Assembly: GCA_900765115.1 (NCBI GenBank)
Contig: CAAFQK010000014.1
Span: 1-33,774 of the forward strand
Length of the DNA stretch: 33,774 nucleotides
Source: an uncultured Collinsella sp.
GTDB lineage: Bacteria > Actinomycetota > Coriobacteriia > Coriobacteriales > Coriobacteriaceae
Direction of reading: 5' to 3'
Within the stretch, counting starts at the first letter, position 1, and each line of letters starts with the position of its first letter. The translations under genes and the position numbers were made by a program. The notes under the pieces are model-generated. The model had not been told where the DNA came from and did not search any database. It saw nothing but the letters and a program-made list of their open reading frames with translations. Shown here piece after piece: positions 19,301 through 25,699 of the stretch.

Positions 19301-19688
19301 TGCCGCCGAGCGCGCCGCGACCGCCAAGGCCGAACTCGATGACGCCGCAGCTGCGACGGATGCTGTGGCACCTGCCTACCTGGAGGCGCTTGCCAACTAT
19401 ACCGCCGCCAAGGCCGAACTCGACCAGGCTATTGCCGAGCTTAACGCCGAGATCGCTCGCCAAGAGGCCGCCGACCGCGGAAACGGCGAGCAGACCCAGC
19501 CCGTCACGCAAGTTACGTACCAGGCCAAGCATGCGGAGACAAAGACCGAGGCCACGACTTGGCAGACGGCGATGCCCGCCACGGGCGATGCGTCCGAGCT
19601 GCTGGGTGAGACCTTCGTGATCGGCGGCGCGGTCCTGGTGGCCGCCGGCGTATTCCTGTCCGATAAGCGCCGCCAGCTGATCCGTTAG
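16338..19688 (+). CDS. Cell-surface protein: Ala-rich coiled coils flanking a CAP domain, sortase-like C-terminus
   Basis: 1,116 residues from ATG 16338 (AAGGA nine bases upstream; the ATG at 16299 lacks a site). Order: secretion signal about 15-50 ending near AVAQG; Ala/Asp/Gln-rich heptad coiled coil about 75-440; a CAP (SCP/PR-1) domain about 445-660 with H536, G543-ENVAW and VGHYMNV with H610, the usual CAP histidines and Glu; a second coiled coil about 690-1040; then M1079-PATG, a hydrophobic segment and KRRQLIR. The tail has the layout of a sortase anchor, but M replaces the usual L of LPxTG. The long coiled coils probably lift the CAP domain away from the wall. A role in adhesion or surface remodelling is inferred. 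Codon use is strongly Ala-biased compared with neighbouring genes. Confidence 0.85.
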   Translation: MSKNVNKNINGGAAGKAKAAGRMATVAAATIAMTGGSLLSPLTAVAQGANGADATAKPAAVLSPLTSAAAASAGAGTVSAVQKVANLQAAVDAARAKAAAAKADLDAAAAPYDAAAANQQQAQSAYDAARGTSDAAASAASAELEQQMGAAQDKADADVKALEDAQAALDAAKRDLTDKGEALTAAQKTADDAQAALKSAQAAAADATPEAVAAAQAAAEQAASELEQAKQQAADAQVRLSNAQAGVDAAAAKQQDAQGKLSAAQQAKDAADKDVNAAQASYDAAKADLDRAEQGAAGPEYEAAKAKVDAAAAALDAAKSVQAQREGELAAASQEVTTAEGEVQAAQQALAVQQQAAADAQSKLDAATAAATAADAAVDQAKAEHANALAALADAQAKLSAAKDEKNAADKALDQAKAQKQQADQAVAQAQAKLDAAQATANASAENYRQGAIAFFKSVGADDAADLILNCKYASLTKVGEEVDATSLTNMKQAIVWLKACNKYRASVGLGELKVTYAMMATAIADANFSDTKTAHAMQFNVGENVAWNYGSDPFIQWVDQEKAVFDRAAATLGATGLTGKAAFDFYRQHGDEVDRYVAAHGGSVHTVGHYMNVIDPDYTVTGMGVCTRGTMNRWLTQAQTFSMSGGWYTNAANPMTVAEYEAALNAWCDSLANPEQGVDTARKELATAQGVADDAGNKVDAASQTVAAKQAQVERAVADVDVATAKVSEAQASVEQKQAAADVAARAVSDARADLSAANAAVAAAQDAVAAKSGELDIAKGKVAAAKRALDAARVGVGDKQDALAAAQDELAAYSADIAAAQRAFDAASSTLEDARANQREAEAELAVAQGDADQAAIDAAGAQAELDMAQQAASDAGAAATTAQAMSDAAAARASQLKNAAAALSRATEDKLAADAALDAAEMAVSDAEYDLVEADDAVTDAAAARDASAAAVTRLRRINLAEAIVNGSADDADEALNAKIAAAHDAAERAATAKAELDDAAAATDAVAPAYLEALANYTAAKAELDQAIAELNAEIARQEAADRGNGEQTQPVTQVTYQAKHAETKTEATTWQTAMPATGDASELLGETFVIGGAVLVAAGVFLSDKRRQLIR

Positions 19689-19710
19689 GGACAGGGAAGC
19701 ACGCTGTTTT

Positions 19711-19751
19711 TGGCGCGCACCGCAAGGGCATGGGCTCTGCGGCGCGCGCCA
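19711..19751 (+). terminator. GC-rich hairpin after the surface-protein gene
   Basis: Fourteen-base arms TGGCGCGCACCGCA and TGCGGCGCGCGCCA with one mismatch, 22 bases after the stop codon. The T-tract is weak (CTTTCACCTT), so it is a likely but imperfect intrinsic terminator. Confidence 0.5.
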
Positions 19752-19784
19752 CTTTCACCTTCGAGATTGATTAAGGAGGGACAT

Positions 19785-20138
19785 ATGCAAATTAGAGGAG
19801 AGGCCGCGATTGCTTGCGGATTCATGGCGGGCCTGGCAACGGGGCTGCTGTTCGACGGGTGCTTTGACGGCTACATTAATCGATACCGCGATTCTGGTTT
19901 TTCGAGAAGCAAGCCTTGGAAAACGGCATCGGTTCCTCTAGAGGTGGCCGCGCCCATCGAGCCTCGCAGCGTAGATGCCTCAAAAATCAAGGTAATCGTT
20001 ACCAAGAACGGCAAGATTTATCATCGTGCGGGATGCAAAAGCCTTCCCCGGAACGCTATTAAAACAAGCGTGCCATTAGCGACCGCACTCAAACGAGGCA
20101 AGACACCCTGCCCAACATGTTGCCCGCCAACGTCCTAG
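19785..20138 (+). CDS. Membrane-anchored protein with a C-terminal Cys/His metal-binding-type motif
   Basis: 117 residues from ATG 19785 with a perfect AAGGAGG site. Residues 7-30 form one hydrophobic segment. The C-terminal 50 residues read IVTKNGKIYHRAGCKSLPRN and end with TPCPTC. This H-x3-C ... C-x2-C pattern occurs at the end of many secreted nucleases and small surface proteins and probably binds a metal ion. The topology suggests that the motif lies outside the membrane. No enzymatic domain is present. It converges with the nucleotidyltransferase gene on the other strand, with a four-base overlap. Confidence 0.7.
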   Translation: MQIRGEAAIACGFMAGLATGLLFDGCFDGYINRYRDSGFSRSKPWKTASVPLEVAAPIEPRSVDASKIKVIVTKNGKIYHRAGCKSLPRNAIKTSVPLATALKRGKTPCPTCCPPTS

Positions 20139-20797
20139 GCGATTCCCAAGATATGCTCTGCAACGCCATGGGTTTCTGCAAACGCACGGACCCTTGCTTT
20201 CTCTTTTTTAGGTAACGAGCTGAATACTATGGCGAACTTTTCCTCGTCTAACAGCGGAAGTATGTTTTCTACGGCATGGGCGTCCTTCTCGGCCTTTTTG
20301 CCGCGTTCGCCGTTGATTGTCATCTTGTGGATCGCATAAGCCTCAGGGGTCGGAACGGTCACAATGTGGTTCAGACAGCGCACGTCGATGGTGTTTTTCA
20401 GAATGACGTCCATGTGCCATAGAGCTTGGGCCGTCACCCCGATGTTCGTCTTGAGAGCAGGCTCTTTTCCCTCACCCATTTTTCTGATGAGAAATTCAAC
20501 TTCAAGGCCGGTAATATCTAGCAACTTTGTTGTTCCGGTCATGCGATCGGATTCGACAAAGAAACCTCGTTCTTTTGCAAGGGCGGTCAGGCGCGCCGCT
20601 GGACTGGGGCGTCGCAGGTTTCGAACGAGGAAGTCGACATCCATTGTTTTGATATTTGGGCAAAAGCCTGGAAGTACATCGGCTTCTCTGTAGGCAAATT
20701 CCGCCCAAGACCCGATGAGGACAACGTGCTCTATGCATCCTGCTTCCTCGACCAGGTCAAGTACTTTTGAGAAAGCTTGTTGCTGCTCAGTCGGCAT
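20135..20797 (-). CDS. Nucleotidyltransferase (AbiEii/GSL-type), candidate toxin
   Basis: 220 residues from ATG 20797, which has GGAAGGA seven bases upstream; the ATG at 20818 lies inside the upstream gene. The N-terminal half has the nucleotidyltransferase signature: LIGSWAEFAYREA (the G-S pair) and then TMDVDFLVRNL with the two acidic metal ligands D-x-D. The family transfers NMPs to RNA or protein targets and includes AbiEii and MenT toxins of type IV and VII toxin-antitoxin systems. Its start overlaps the stop of the small upstream gene by 11 bases. Pairing with a small DNA-binding-like protein supports a toxin-antitoxin or abortive-infection role, but the target is unknown. A housekeeping nucleotidyltransferase cannot be excluded. 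Confidence 0.7.
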   Translation of the reverse strand: MPTEQQQAFSKVLDLVEEAGCIEHVVLIGSWAEFAYREADVLPGFCPNIKTMDVDFLVRNLRRPSPAARLTALAKERGFFVESDRMTGTTKLLDITGLEVEFLIRKMGEGKEPALKTNIGVTAQALWHMDVILKNTIDVRCLNHIVTVPTPEAYAIHKMTINGERGKKAEKDAHAVENILPLLDEEKFAIVFSSLPKKEKARVRAFAETHGVAEHILGIA

Positions 20798-21098
20798 TCG
20801 GTATCCTTCCCAACGCACGTATGATTTGCTTTTGAGATTGCTTCTGTTCTCTGATGGCGGTCACAAGAGCCCTTCGACGTTCGATTTTGGCTCGTAGCTC
20901 ATCAACCTTTGCAGCAGGGACATAGTCACTTTTGACCTTGTCGCCGACTCGATAGTTGAGGTAGCAGTACTCGCGACCCTTTATGTTTCGCATGCGGATG
21001 CTGCCCTTTGGAAGGAGGCCAATTTCCTGCTCCATGAGGCCCAGAAGGTGGATCGAGCGTGCGTATTCCTCTTCTAGGACATCTTCTAAGACGGACAT
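20787..21098 (-). CDS. Small basic protein, likely partner (antitoxin-like) of the nucleotidyltransferase
   Basis: 103 residues from ATG 21098 behind GGGAGG. The N-terminus is helical and acidic (LEDVLEEEYAR). The middle has LPKGSIRMRNIKGREYCYLN, which matches a pattern I recall from small proteins next to nucleotidyltransferases. The C-terminus is a basic helix (KIERRRALVTAIREQKQSQK). The stop overlaps the toxin-like gene by 11 bases. The 44-bp palindromic element at 21117-21160 lies 18 bases before its start, as an operator would. The antitoxin role is inferred from these neighbours. I see no typical HTH motif. Confidence 0.6.
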   Translation of the reverse strand: MSVLEDVLEEEYARSIHLLGLMEQEIGLLPKGSIRMRNIKGREYCYLNYRVGDKVKSDYVPAAKVDELRAKIERRRALVTAIREQKQSQKQIIRALGRIPNAD

Positions 21099-21116
21099 GG
21101 AGCCTCCCTTTCAAGT

Positions 21117-21160
21117 AGTTACCCTACATTCTATCAAATCTAATAATTTGTAGGGTAACT
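21117..21160. promoter_or_regulatory. 44-bp element with 12-bp perfect inverted arms, copy 1
   Basis: Arms AGTTACCCTACA (21117-21128) and TGTAGGGTAACT (21149-21160) flank a 20-base AT-rich spacer. It lies upstream of the nucleotidyltransferase pair (minus strand). On that strand the arms overlap a possible -35 TTACCC and -10 TAGAAT, though spaced 19 bases apart. A second copy with identical arms and spacer length lies at 23747-23790. Confidence 0.7.
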
Positions 21161-21257
21161 CAAATGTGTCCGCACGACATGTGACACTTACCCTGCCGCC
21201 ATGCTCCGTCGCGGCGGCATGCATCTGAAGAACGACCCTCTAAGGAGTTCGATACCA

Positions 21258-21497
21258 ATGAGTGACAACACCAAACATCTCGCAAAGAAGTGCGTCAAGG
21301 ACGCGGGGCCGTGCCTCGCGCTATGCTTTGCCGGCGCAGCGGTCGCGCTGCTGGCTGTTTTGGGGCCGTTCGACGTGCTCCGAAGTGCCAGCTCTCTGCA
21401 CGTTTGCATGGCCCTTGCCGGCGCCATGATGACCGGCGGCGTGCTCGATCTGATCTTTTGGGTGTTTGACCCGTTTGGGTGGAAGAACGAGGGGTAA
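21258..21497 (+). CDS. Small two-span membrane protein
   Basis: 79 residues from ATG 21258 behind TAAGGAG. Two hydrophobic segments at about 14-36 and 46-66, joined by a short polar loop, and a C-terminal tail FDPFGWKNEG. No family is recognised. It may be an independent small integral membrane protein. It is separated from the metallophosphoesterase genes by 85 bases. Confidence 0.65.
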   Translation: MSDNTKHLAKKCVKDAGPCLALCFAGAAVALLAVLGPFDVLRSASSLHVCMALAGAMMTGGVLDLIFWVFDPFGWKNEG

Positions 21498-21582
21498 GCC
21501 CTAAGGGGTGTAGATATCGGGGCCTGCCTGCAATTTCTGCTATCGATCTGCCCAGAGCCGCACAGCGCGGAGGTGTTGCTAG

Positions 21583-22338
21583 ATGTCCATTTTCGTTACC
21601 GGAGACGTTCACGGTGTTGCCGAGTATGGTGCGAGCCGCTTCTCGTCGCGCGCTTGGCCATTGGGTCGAACGCTGACACGCGATGACGTGGTGATCGTTG
21701 CCGGTGACTTTGGCTTTATATGGAGCGGCTCGAACACCGACAAATACTGGCTCGACTGGTTTGAGTCCAAGCCCTGGACCACGTGCTTTGTCGACGGCAA
21801 TCACGAGAACCATCGTCTGCTGGCGGGGCTGCCGATGCGAGAGTGGAATGGGGGTCTCGTTCACAAGGCTCGCCCACACGTGCTGCACCTGATGCGCGGC
21901 GAGGTGTTCGACATCGCGGGGGCCACAGTGCTCGCCATGGGTGGCGCCGCGAGCCATGACAAACAGTGGCGCCAGGAGGGAAAGACGTGGTGGCCCGAGG
22001 AGATGCCGAGCGAGCGCGAGATGAACCATTGCCGCGCCTCGCTCGACCGCGTGGGCTGGAAGGTCGACTATGTTGTGACGCACGAGGCACCGGTCGATTT
22101 GGCGGACGAACTGTGCATGGAGTGCAATCGCGAGTTCTACGATGATTCGCTACAGGCCTTTTTGGGCGAGCTCGACGGGCGGCTCGACTACCGCACCTGG
22201 TTTTTTGGCCATTACCATGACGATGAATGGCGCGATGACAAGCATCGCCTTATCTACCAAGATATTGTGCCGATCGAAGTGCGATGTACCGACAAGCAGG
22301 GTGAGACTTCGAGTGGCTATTTTGAGCAAAAGCGTTAG
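21583..22338 (+). CDS. Calcineurin-like metallophosphoesterase 1
   Basis: 251 residues from ATG 21583 with GGAGG ten bases upstream. The di-metal site is complete: G7-D-V-H10, G41-D42-F-G, G72-N-H74-E-N, and GHYH with H210 and H212. The family hydrolyses phosphoesters of nucleotides, nucleic acids or proteins. The closest relative in the window is the third gene of this run (22983-23708), with which it shares layout and many residues. The Trp-rich middle (TWWPEEMPSE) is a shared signature of the pair. The substrate is unknown. It sits nine bases before the second metallophosphoesterase, so the three form an operon. Confidence 0.88.
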   Translation: MSIFVTGDVHGVAEYGASRFSSRAWPLGRTLTRDDVVIVAGDFGFIWSGSNTDKYWLDWFESKPWTTCFVDGNHENHRLLAGLPMREWNGGLVHKARPHVLHLMRGEVFDIAGATVLAMGGAASHDKQWRQEGKTWWPEEMPSEREMNHCRASLDRVGWKVDYVVTHEAPVDLADELCMECNREFYDDSLQAFLGELDGRLDYRTWFFGHYHDDEWRDDKHRLIYQDIVPIEVRCTDKQGETSSGYFEQKR

Positions 22339-22347
22339 GAGGTCCCC

Positions 22348-22986
22348 ATGATCTGGTTTACCAGCGATACGCACTTTGGACACGAGAAGATGCTACGGCT
22401 TAGCGATAGGCCTTGGTCGACTGTTGCGCAGATGAACGATGCCATGGTCGCCAACATTAACAGCAAGGTCGCTGCGGATGACGAGCTCTACATCTTGGGC
22501 GACTTTAGCTTTAAGATGACGGTCCAAGATGCCTACGAACTGCGCAAAAGCATTGTCTGCAAGCGTGTACATCTGCTGCCCGGCAACCACGACAAAGACT
22601 GGGCTCAGCCTGCGGTGGCGGATGCTTTTATCGTCGAGGCGCCCATTTGCGTGCTCAAGATCGACCGTCAGAAAATTGTGCTGAGCCACTATCCCATGGT
22701 CGACTGGCAGGGCATGTCGCACGGCAGTTGGCATCTGCACGGACATATCCACAGCTGCGGCGGCACGTACAACAAGTTCAACCTCAGGCAGGGGTTGCTG
22801 CGCTATGACGTGGGTGTGGATGCTAACAGCTACGCTCCGGTAAGTCTTGATGAGCTCAGGTCGTGGTTTGCGCAGGTAGACGAGCCGGTGCGTTGCGTTA
22901 AATGGCCGTGGTGGGTCAACGCTACGGGTGACGAGCAGATCGAGCACGATCTCGAAACCTATAAGAGAGAAGTGGTGATCCGATGA
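22348..22986 (+). CDS. Calcineurin-like metallophosphoesterase 2
   Basis: 212 residues from ATG 22348 behind AGGAGG. It has the metal-binding set D7-T-H9 with FGH, GDFSF, PGNHD and GHIH (residues about 131-134). It is of a different subfamily from its two neighbours: the start WFTSDTHFGHEKML is typical of small phosphoesterases that are often annotated as hydrolases or phage-related. Its stop overlaps the start of the third metallophosphoesterase by four bases (ATGA), so translation is coupled. The substrate is not known. Confidence 0.88.
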   Translation: MIWFTSDTHFGHEKMLRLSDRPWSTVAQMNDAMVANINSKVAADDELYILGDFSFKMTVQDAYELRKSIVCKRVHLLPGNHDKDWAQPAVADAFIVEAPICVLKIDRQKIVLSHYPMVDWQGMSHGSWHLHGHIHSCGGTYNKFNLRQGLLRYDVGVDANSYAPVSLDELRSWFAQVDEPVRCVKWPWWVNATGDEQIEHDLETYKREVVIR

Positions 22987-23708
22987 CGGTCTATGTGACG
23001 GGCGATATTCACGGCGGTCTCGACATGCAAAAGCTGTGCGATTGGGAGCTTGGGGACACCCTTACGAGCGACGACTATCTCATCGTCGCGGGCGACTTTG
23101 GCTTTCCGTGGGATTTCTCTGCCGAGGAGTGCGCTGATATCGCCTGGCTGGAATCGCGCCCCTATACCGTGCTGTTCGTCGACGGCAACCACGAGCGCTT
23201 CGACCACTGGGCAGAGCGCCCTATGGAGCTGTGGCACGGTGGGCTGACGCAGCGCCTGTCGGATACCTCGCCCATACGGCGCCTGACGCGCGGTGAGGTT
23301 TTTGAGCTCGACGGCTCAACGATCTTTACCATGGGCGGTGCCACGAGCGTGGATAAGGAATACCGCATTCCGTATTCCAGCTGGTGGCCGCAGGAGCTGC
23401 CGGACGAGCGCAACTTTGAGGAGGCGCGGACAAAGCTCGACAGCGTAGACTGGAAGGTCGACTACGTGATCACCCACACCTGCTCTACGCGCATGCTTTC
23501 GCCCACGCTCTATCCGGGGCCTGGCTGGAATTACCCCGCCGTTGATCGGCTTACGGCATTTTTCGATGAGCTGGAAGACCGCTTGGATTACAAGCGCTGG
23601 TACTACGGGCATTTTCATCGGGATGCCAACCCTGCCGAGCGCCATACCGTGCTCTACGACTGCATCGTTCGCCTGGGCGACGAACTCCAGCCCTGGGACG
23701 TTGCGTAG
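22983..23708 (+). CDS. Calcineurin-like metallophosphoesterase 3
   Basis: 241 residues from ATG 22983, overlapping the previous gene by four bases. Complete motif set: GDIHG near residue 7, VAGDFGFPWDF, DGNHERF and GHFH near the C-terminus. It is a paralogue of the protein at 21583-22338 and shares the YSSWWPQELPDE-type segment after the central strand, so the two probably arose by duplication around the shorter gene. The substrate is unknown. The 44-bp element copy 2 begins 38 bases after its stop. Confidence 0.88.
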   Translation: MTVYVTGDIHGGLDMQKLCDWELGDTLTSDDYLIVAGDFGFPWDFSAEECADIAWLESRPYTVLFVDGNHERFDHWAERPMELWHGGLTQRLSDTSPIRRLTRGEVFELDGSTIFTMGGATSVDKEYRIPYSSWWPQELPDERNFEEARTKLDSVDWKVDYVITHTCSTRMLSPTLYPGPGWNYPAVDRLTAFFDELEDRLDYKRWYYGHFHRDANPAERHTVLYDCIVRLGDELQPWDVA

Positions 23709-23746
23709 GGGAGGGCATAGCGAGCGCTTCATACGATGCCTTGGGT

Positions 23747-23790
23747 AGTTACCCTACATTTCAGTAGTAATCATTATCTGTAGGGTAACT
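23747..23790. promoter_or_regulatory. 44-bp element with 12-bp perfect inverted arms, copy 2
   Basis: Arms AGTTACCCTACA (23747-23758) and TGTAGGGTAACT (23779-23790) around a 20-base spacer. Arms and length are identical to copy 1, while the spacer differs. On the plus strand TTACCC and CATTAT have a 17-base spacing, so it may act as a promoter with an embedded operator. It is followed by GGAGGAG and an ATG at 23816 that opens only a 16-codon frame. Confidence 0.65.
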
Positions 23791-23830
23791 TAAGGCATAC
23801 TGGGAACTGGAGGAGATGCCGCCCGACAAT

Positions 23831-24304
23831 CTAGAGTTTCAGTGCCATTCGGTTGGTGCCGGGTAGGGTGGCGAAGCCAAAATGAGCATAGAATGCTGCC
23901 GCCTCATCATCTACTGGATCGACAACCAAAGCTCGCGCTCCTGCCAGGGCAGAGATTTTCAAGGCGTTCTCGATGGCATCTTTAAGCAGTGATGCCCCAA
24001 GACCGAGCCCCTTGAACTTCTCGTCGACCCCCATCATTCCAAGCAGCACTGTGGGAACTTGGGAGGGGGAGTTTCGCACGAACCATCCTCCATCAACATT
24101 TTCGCGAGCCACGGAGTGCGTGCACAACGTATAAAACCCAGCGACTGCGCCGTTGCAATACGATGCGTATATAACTGCTGATCCTCTTCTTCGCGCCGAG
24201 GCTGATCTATTTTTAGCCCATCCGTCTACAAGAGTATTTCCGCAGTGGAAAGCCTCGATGCCTTGACCAACGGGGAGTTGAACGGGCTTGGTAAATGTGC
24301 TCAT
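23831..24304 (-). CDS. GNAT acetyltransferase toxin, TacT-like
   Basis: 157 residues from ATG 24304, which overlaps the antitoxin stop by four bases; a TTG at 24310 is an alternative. It has a GNAT fold: the acetyl-CoA loop in VDEKFKGLGLGASLLKDA and AAAFYAHFGF, whose Tyr is the usual catalytic residue. TacT toxins acetylate the amino group of charged tRNAs and block translation. The length and the coupled DUF1778-type antitoxin match that family. The gene end overlaps a short plus-strand frame started by copy 2 of the 44-bp element, so the module may have been inserted there. Confidence 0.85.
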   Translation of the reverse strand: MSTFTKPVQLPVGQGIEAFHCGNTLVDGWAKNRSASARRRGSAVIYASYCNGAVAGFYTLCTHSVARENVDGGWFVRNSPSQVPTVLLGMMGVDEKFKGLGLGASLLKDAIENALKISALAGARALVVDPVDDEAAAFYAHFGFATLPGTNRMALKL

Positions 24305-24567
24305 TCCCAAACCGCTTTACGGTCAAGCAGCGCTTTTGCGGCTTGGGGCATGGGGGAATCGAGCATTTCGCAAAATGCATCGAAACCATCAGGAGAAAGA
24401 TAGGTTGTTGACGCCTCGGCGATATCACGTGCGGAGCTCTCGTCAAGGTGAGCTGTGGCCCATTGGGTGAGAGTTTGGCCACGTAAGGCCGCGGCGCGCT
24501 CGTAAGTAAGGCGTTGACGTTCGGTCAACCTTAGATCCATACGGCGTTGTTTCTCAATCGTTGGCAT
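24301..24567 (-). CDS. DUF1778 (TacA-like) antitoxin
   Basis: 88 residues from ATG 24567, which has AGGAGG nine bases upstream; a longer frame from 24612 would start inside the operator palindrome. The N-terminus KQRRMDLRLTERQRLTYERA is the ribbon-helix-helix region typical of DUF1778 antitoxins, which dimerise on an operator. The C-terminal tail would wrap the toxin. It is coupled to the toxin gene by ATGA. Autoregulation through the palindrome at 24591-24611 is expected for the family. Confidence 0.85.
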   Translation of the reverse strand: MPTIEKQRRMDLRLTERQRLTYERAAALRGQTLTQWATAHLDESSARDIAEASTTYLSPDGFDAFCEMLDSPMPQAAKALLDRKAVWE

Positions 24568-24590
24568 GGCAAAAACCTCCTTTGCATAAT

Positions 24591-24611
24591 TGTACGGAAT
24601 TATTCCGTACA
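24591..24611. promoter_or_regulatory. TacAT-type operator palindrome
   Basis: Arms TGTACGGAA and TTCCGTACA around a three-base centre, 24 bases upstream of the antitoxin start. The position and symmetry fit binding of the ribbon-helix-helix antitoxin dimers. Confidence 0.75.
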
Positions 24612-24642
24612 TAACAAGACACAGAATTATGTCCTCGTTGGA

Positions 24643-24674
24643 GGGGGACGAGGGGGACGAGGGGGACGAGGGGG
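24643..24674. repeat. 9-bp tandem repeat
   Basis: Three full copies of GGGGGACGA in a row and five bases of a fourth, between the gluQ stop and the TacAT operator. A G-rich tract of this kind may vary in copy number by slippage. It overlaps no gene. Confidence 0.8.
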
Positions 24675-24688
24675 CGGGGCGTATTTGG

Positions 24689-25699
24689 CTACTCGGCCGT
24701 TATGGTGATGTTCTCCCGGTGCGCGCGGATGACGTCCCAGGTAAAGTGCTCGACCAGCTGCTCGGCAGAGCGCGGCGTGGTGTCCGGCGCGATGCCTGTT
24801 TGCCCGGCGAGCCAGCCCAGCAGTGCCTCGGGTGTGCCAAAGTGGGTGCGGAGCTCGCCCAGGTCCAGATCGCGATCGCGCTTGGAAAGACGACGGCCGT
24901 CCGGCGACATGAGCAGCGGAAAATGTGCGAAGTGCGGCGTGGGAAGTCCCAGCAGATGTTGCAGGTAGATTTGGCGCGGCGTGGAGCCCAGCAGGTCGCA
25001 TCCGCGCACGACCTCGGTAATACCCATGGCGGCGTCATCGACCACCACGGCCAGCTGATAGGCAAACACGCCGTCGCTGCGGCGCACCAAAAAGTCGCCG
25101 CACTCGGTGGCGAGCGCCTCGCATTGGGCACCATACGTGCGGTCCACAAATTCGACCACATCGTCTGCGAGGTCGTCGACGGCGGGCACGCGCAGGCGCG
25201 TGGCTGGGGCGCGCAGGGCACTGCGGCGGGCGACCTCTTCGGCCGAAAGCCCTCGGCAGGCGCCGCGATAGATAGGTGTGCCGTCGCTGGCATGCGGCGC
25301 GCTCGCGGCGTGGAGCTCGGCGCGCGTGCAAAAGCAGGGGTAGGTGAGGCCGGCGTCTTGCAGCCGGCGCAGGGCGTCCTCGTACAAGTCCAGGCGATCG
25401 TGCTGGTAGTAGGGGCCTTCGTCCCACTCAAGCCCCAGCCAGGCCAGGTCGTCAATCAGTTGAGCGGCAAGTTCCGGGCGCTTGCAGCGATCGTCCAGGT
25501 CCTCGATGCGCAACACGATGCTGCCGCCCTGGCTGCGGGCCGAAAGCCACGCGCACAGGCAGCTGAACACGTTGCCCAGGTGCATGCGGCCCGAGGGCGA
25601 CGGGGCAAAGCGGCCCACAACAGGCGCAGGAGCGGAGGCGGGCAGCGTCGTTGGCGCGTCCGCGGAGGGCGTTGATATGTTGCGTGTTTTGATATCCAT
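24689..25699 (-). CDS. gluQ: Glutamyl-Q tRNA(Asp) synthetase
   Basis: 336 residues from ATG 25699. This truncated glutamyl-tRNA synthetase paralogue attaches glutamate to the queuosine base at position 34 of tRNA(Asp). Visible: class I motif FAPSPSGRMHLGN (the HIGH equivalent, H40-L-G-N), RIEDLDD, Cys pair CFC and C in YRGAC (the zinc site), and RLSKRD as the KMSKS equivalent. There is no anticodon-binding domain, as expected for GluQ. The N-terminal 26 residues are an Ala/Pro/Thr-rich extension. No ribosome binding site precedes the ATG, but a TATACT box lies seven bases upstream, so the mRNA may be leaderless. The frame is open further upstream to 25963 without a good start. Confidence 0.9.
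   Translation of the reverse strand: MDIKTRNISTPSADAPTTLPASAPAPVVGRFAPSPSGRMHLGNVFSCLCAWLSARSQGGSIVLRIEDLDDRCKRPELAAQLIDDLAWLGLEWDEGPYYQHDRLDLYEDALRRLQDAGLTYPCFCTRAELHAASAPHASDGTPIYRGACRGLSAEEVARRSALRAPATRLRVPAVDDLADDVVEFVDRTYGAQCEALATECGDFLVRRSDGVFAYQLAVVVDDAAMGITEVVRGCDLLGSTPRQIYLQHLLGLPTPHFAHFPLLMSPDGRRLSKRDRDLDLGELRTHFGTPEALLGWLAGQTGIAPDTTPRSAEQLVEHFTWDVIRAHRENITITAE

Noticed and set aside
16572..19532. 986-codon open frame on the minus strand
   Set aside because: It is the antisense shadow of the Ala-rich surface protein gene. Its Leu/Gly/Ser-rich product follows from the Ala codon bias and has no domain.
24590..25675. 361-codon plus-strand frame
   Set aside because: Antisense of gluQ. 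Its start lies in the TacAT operator and the first codons come from the 9-bp G-rich repeat.
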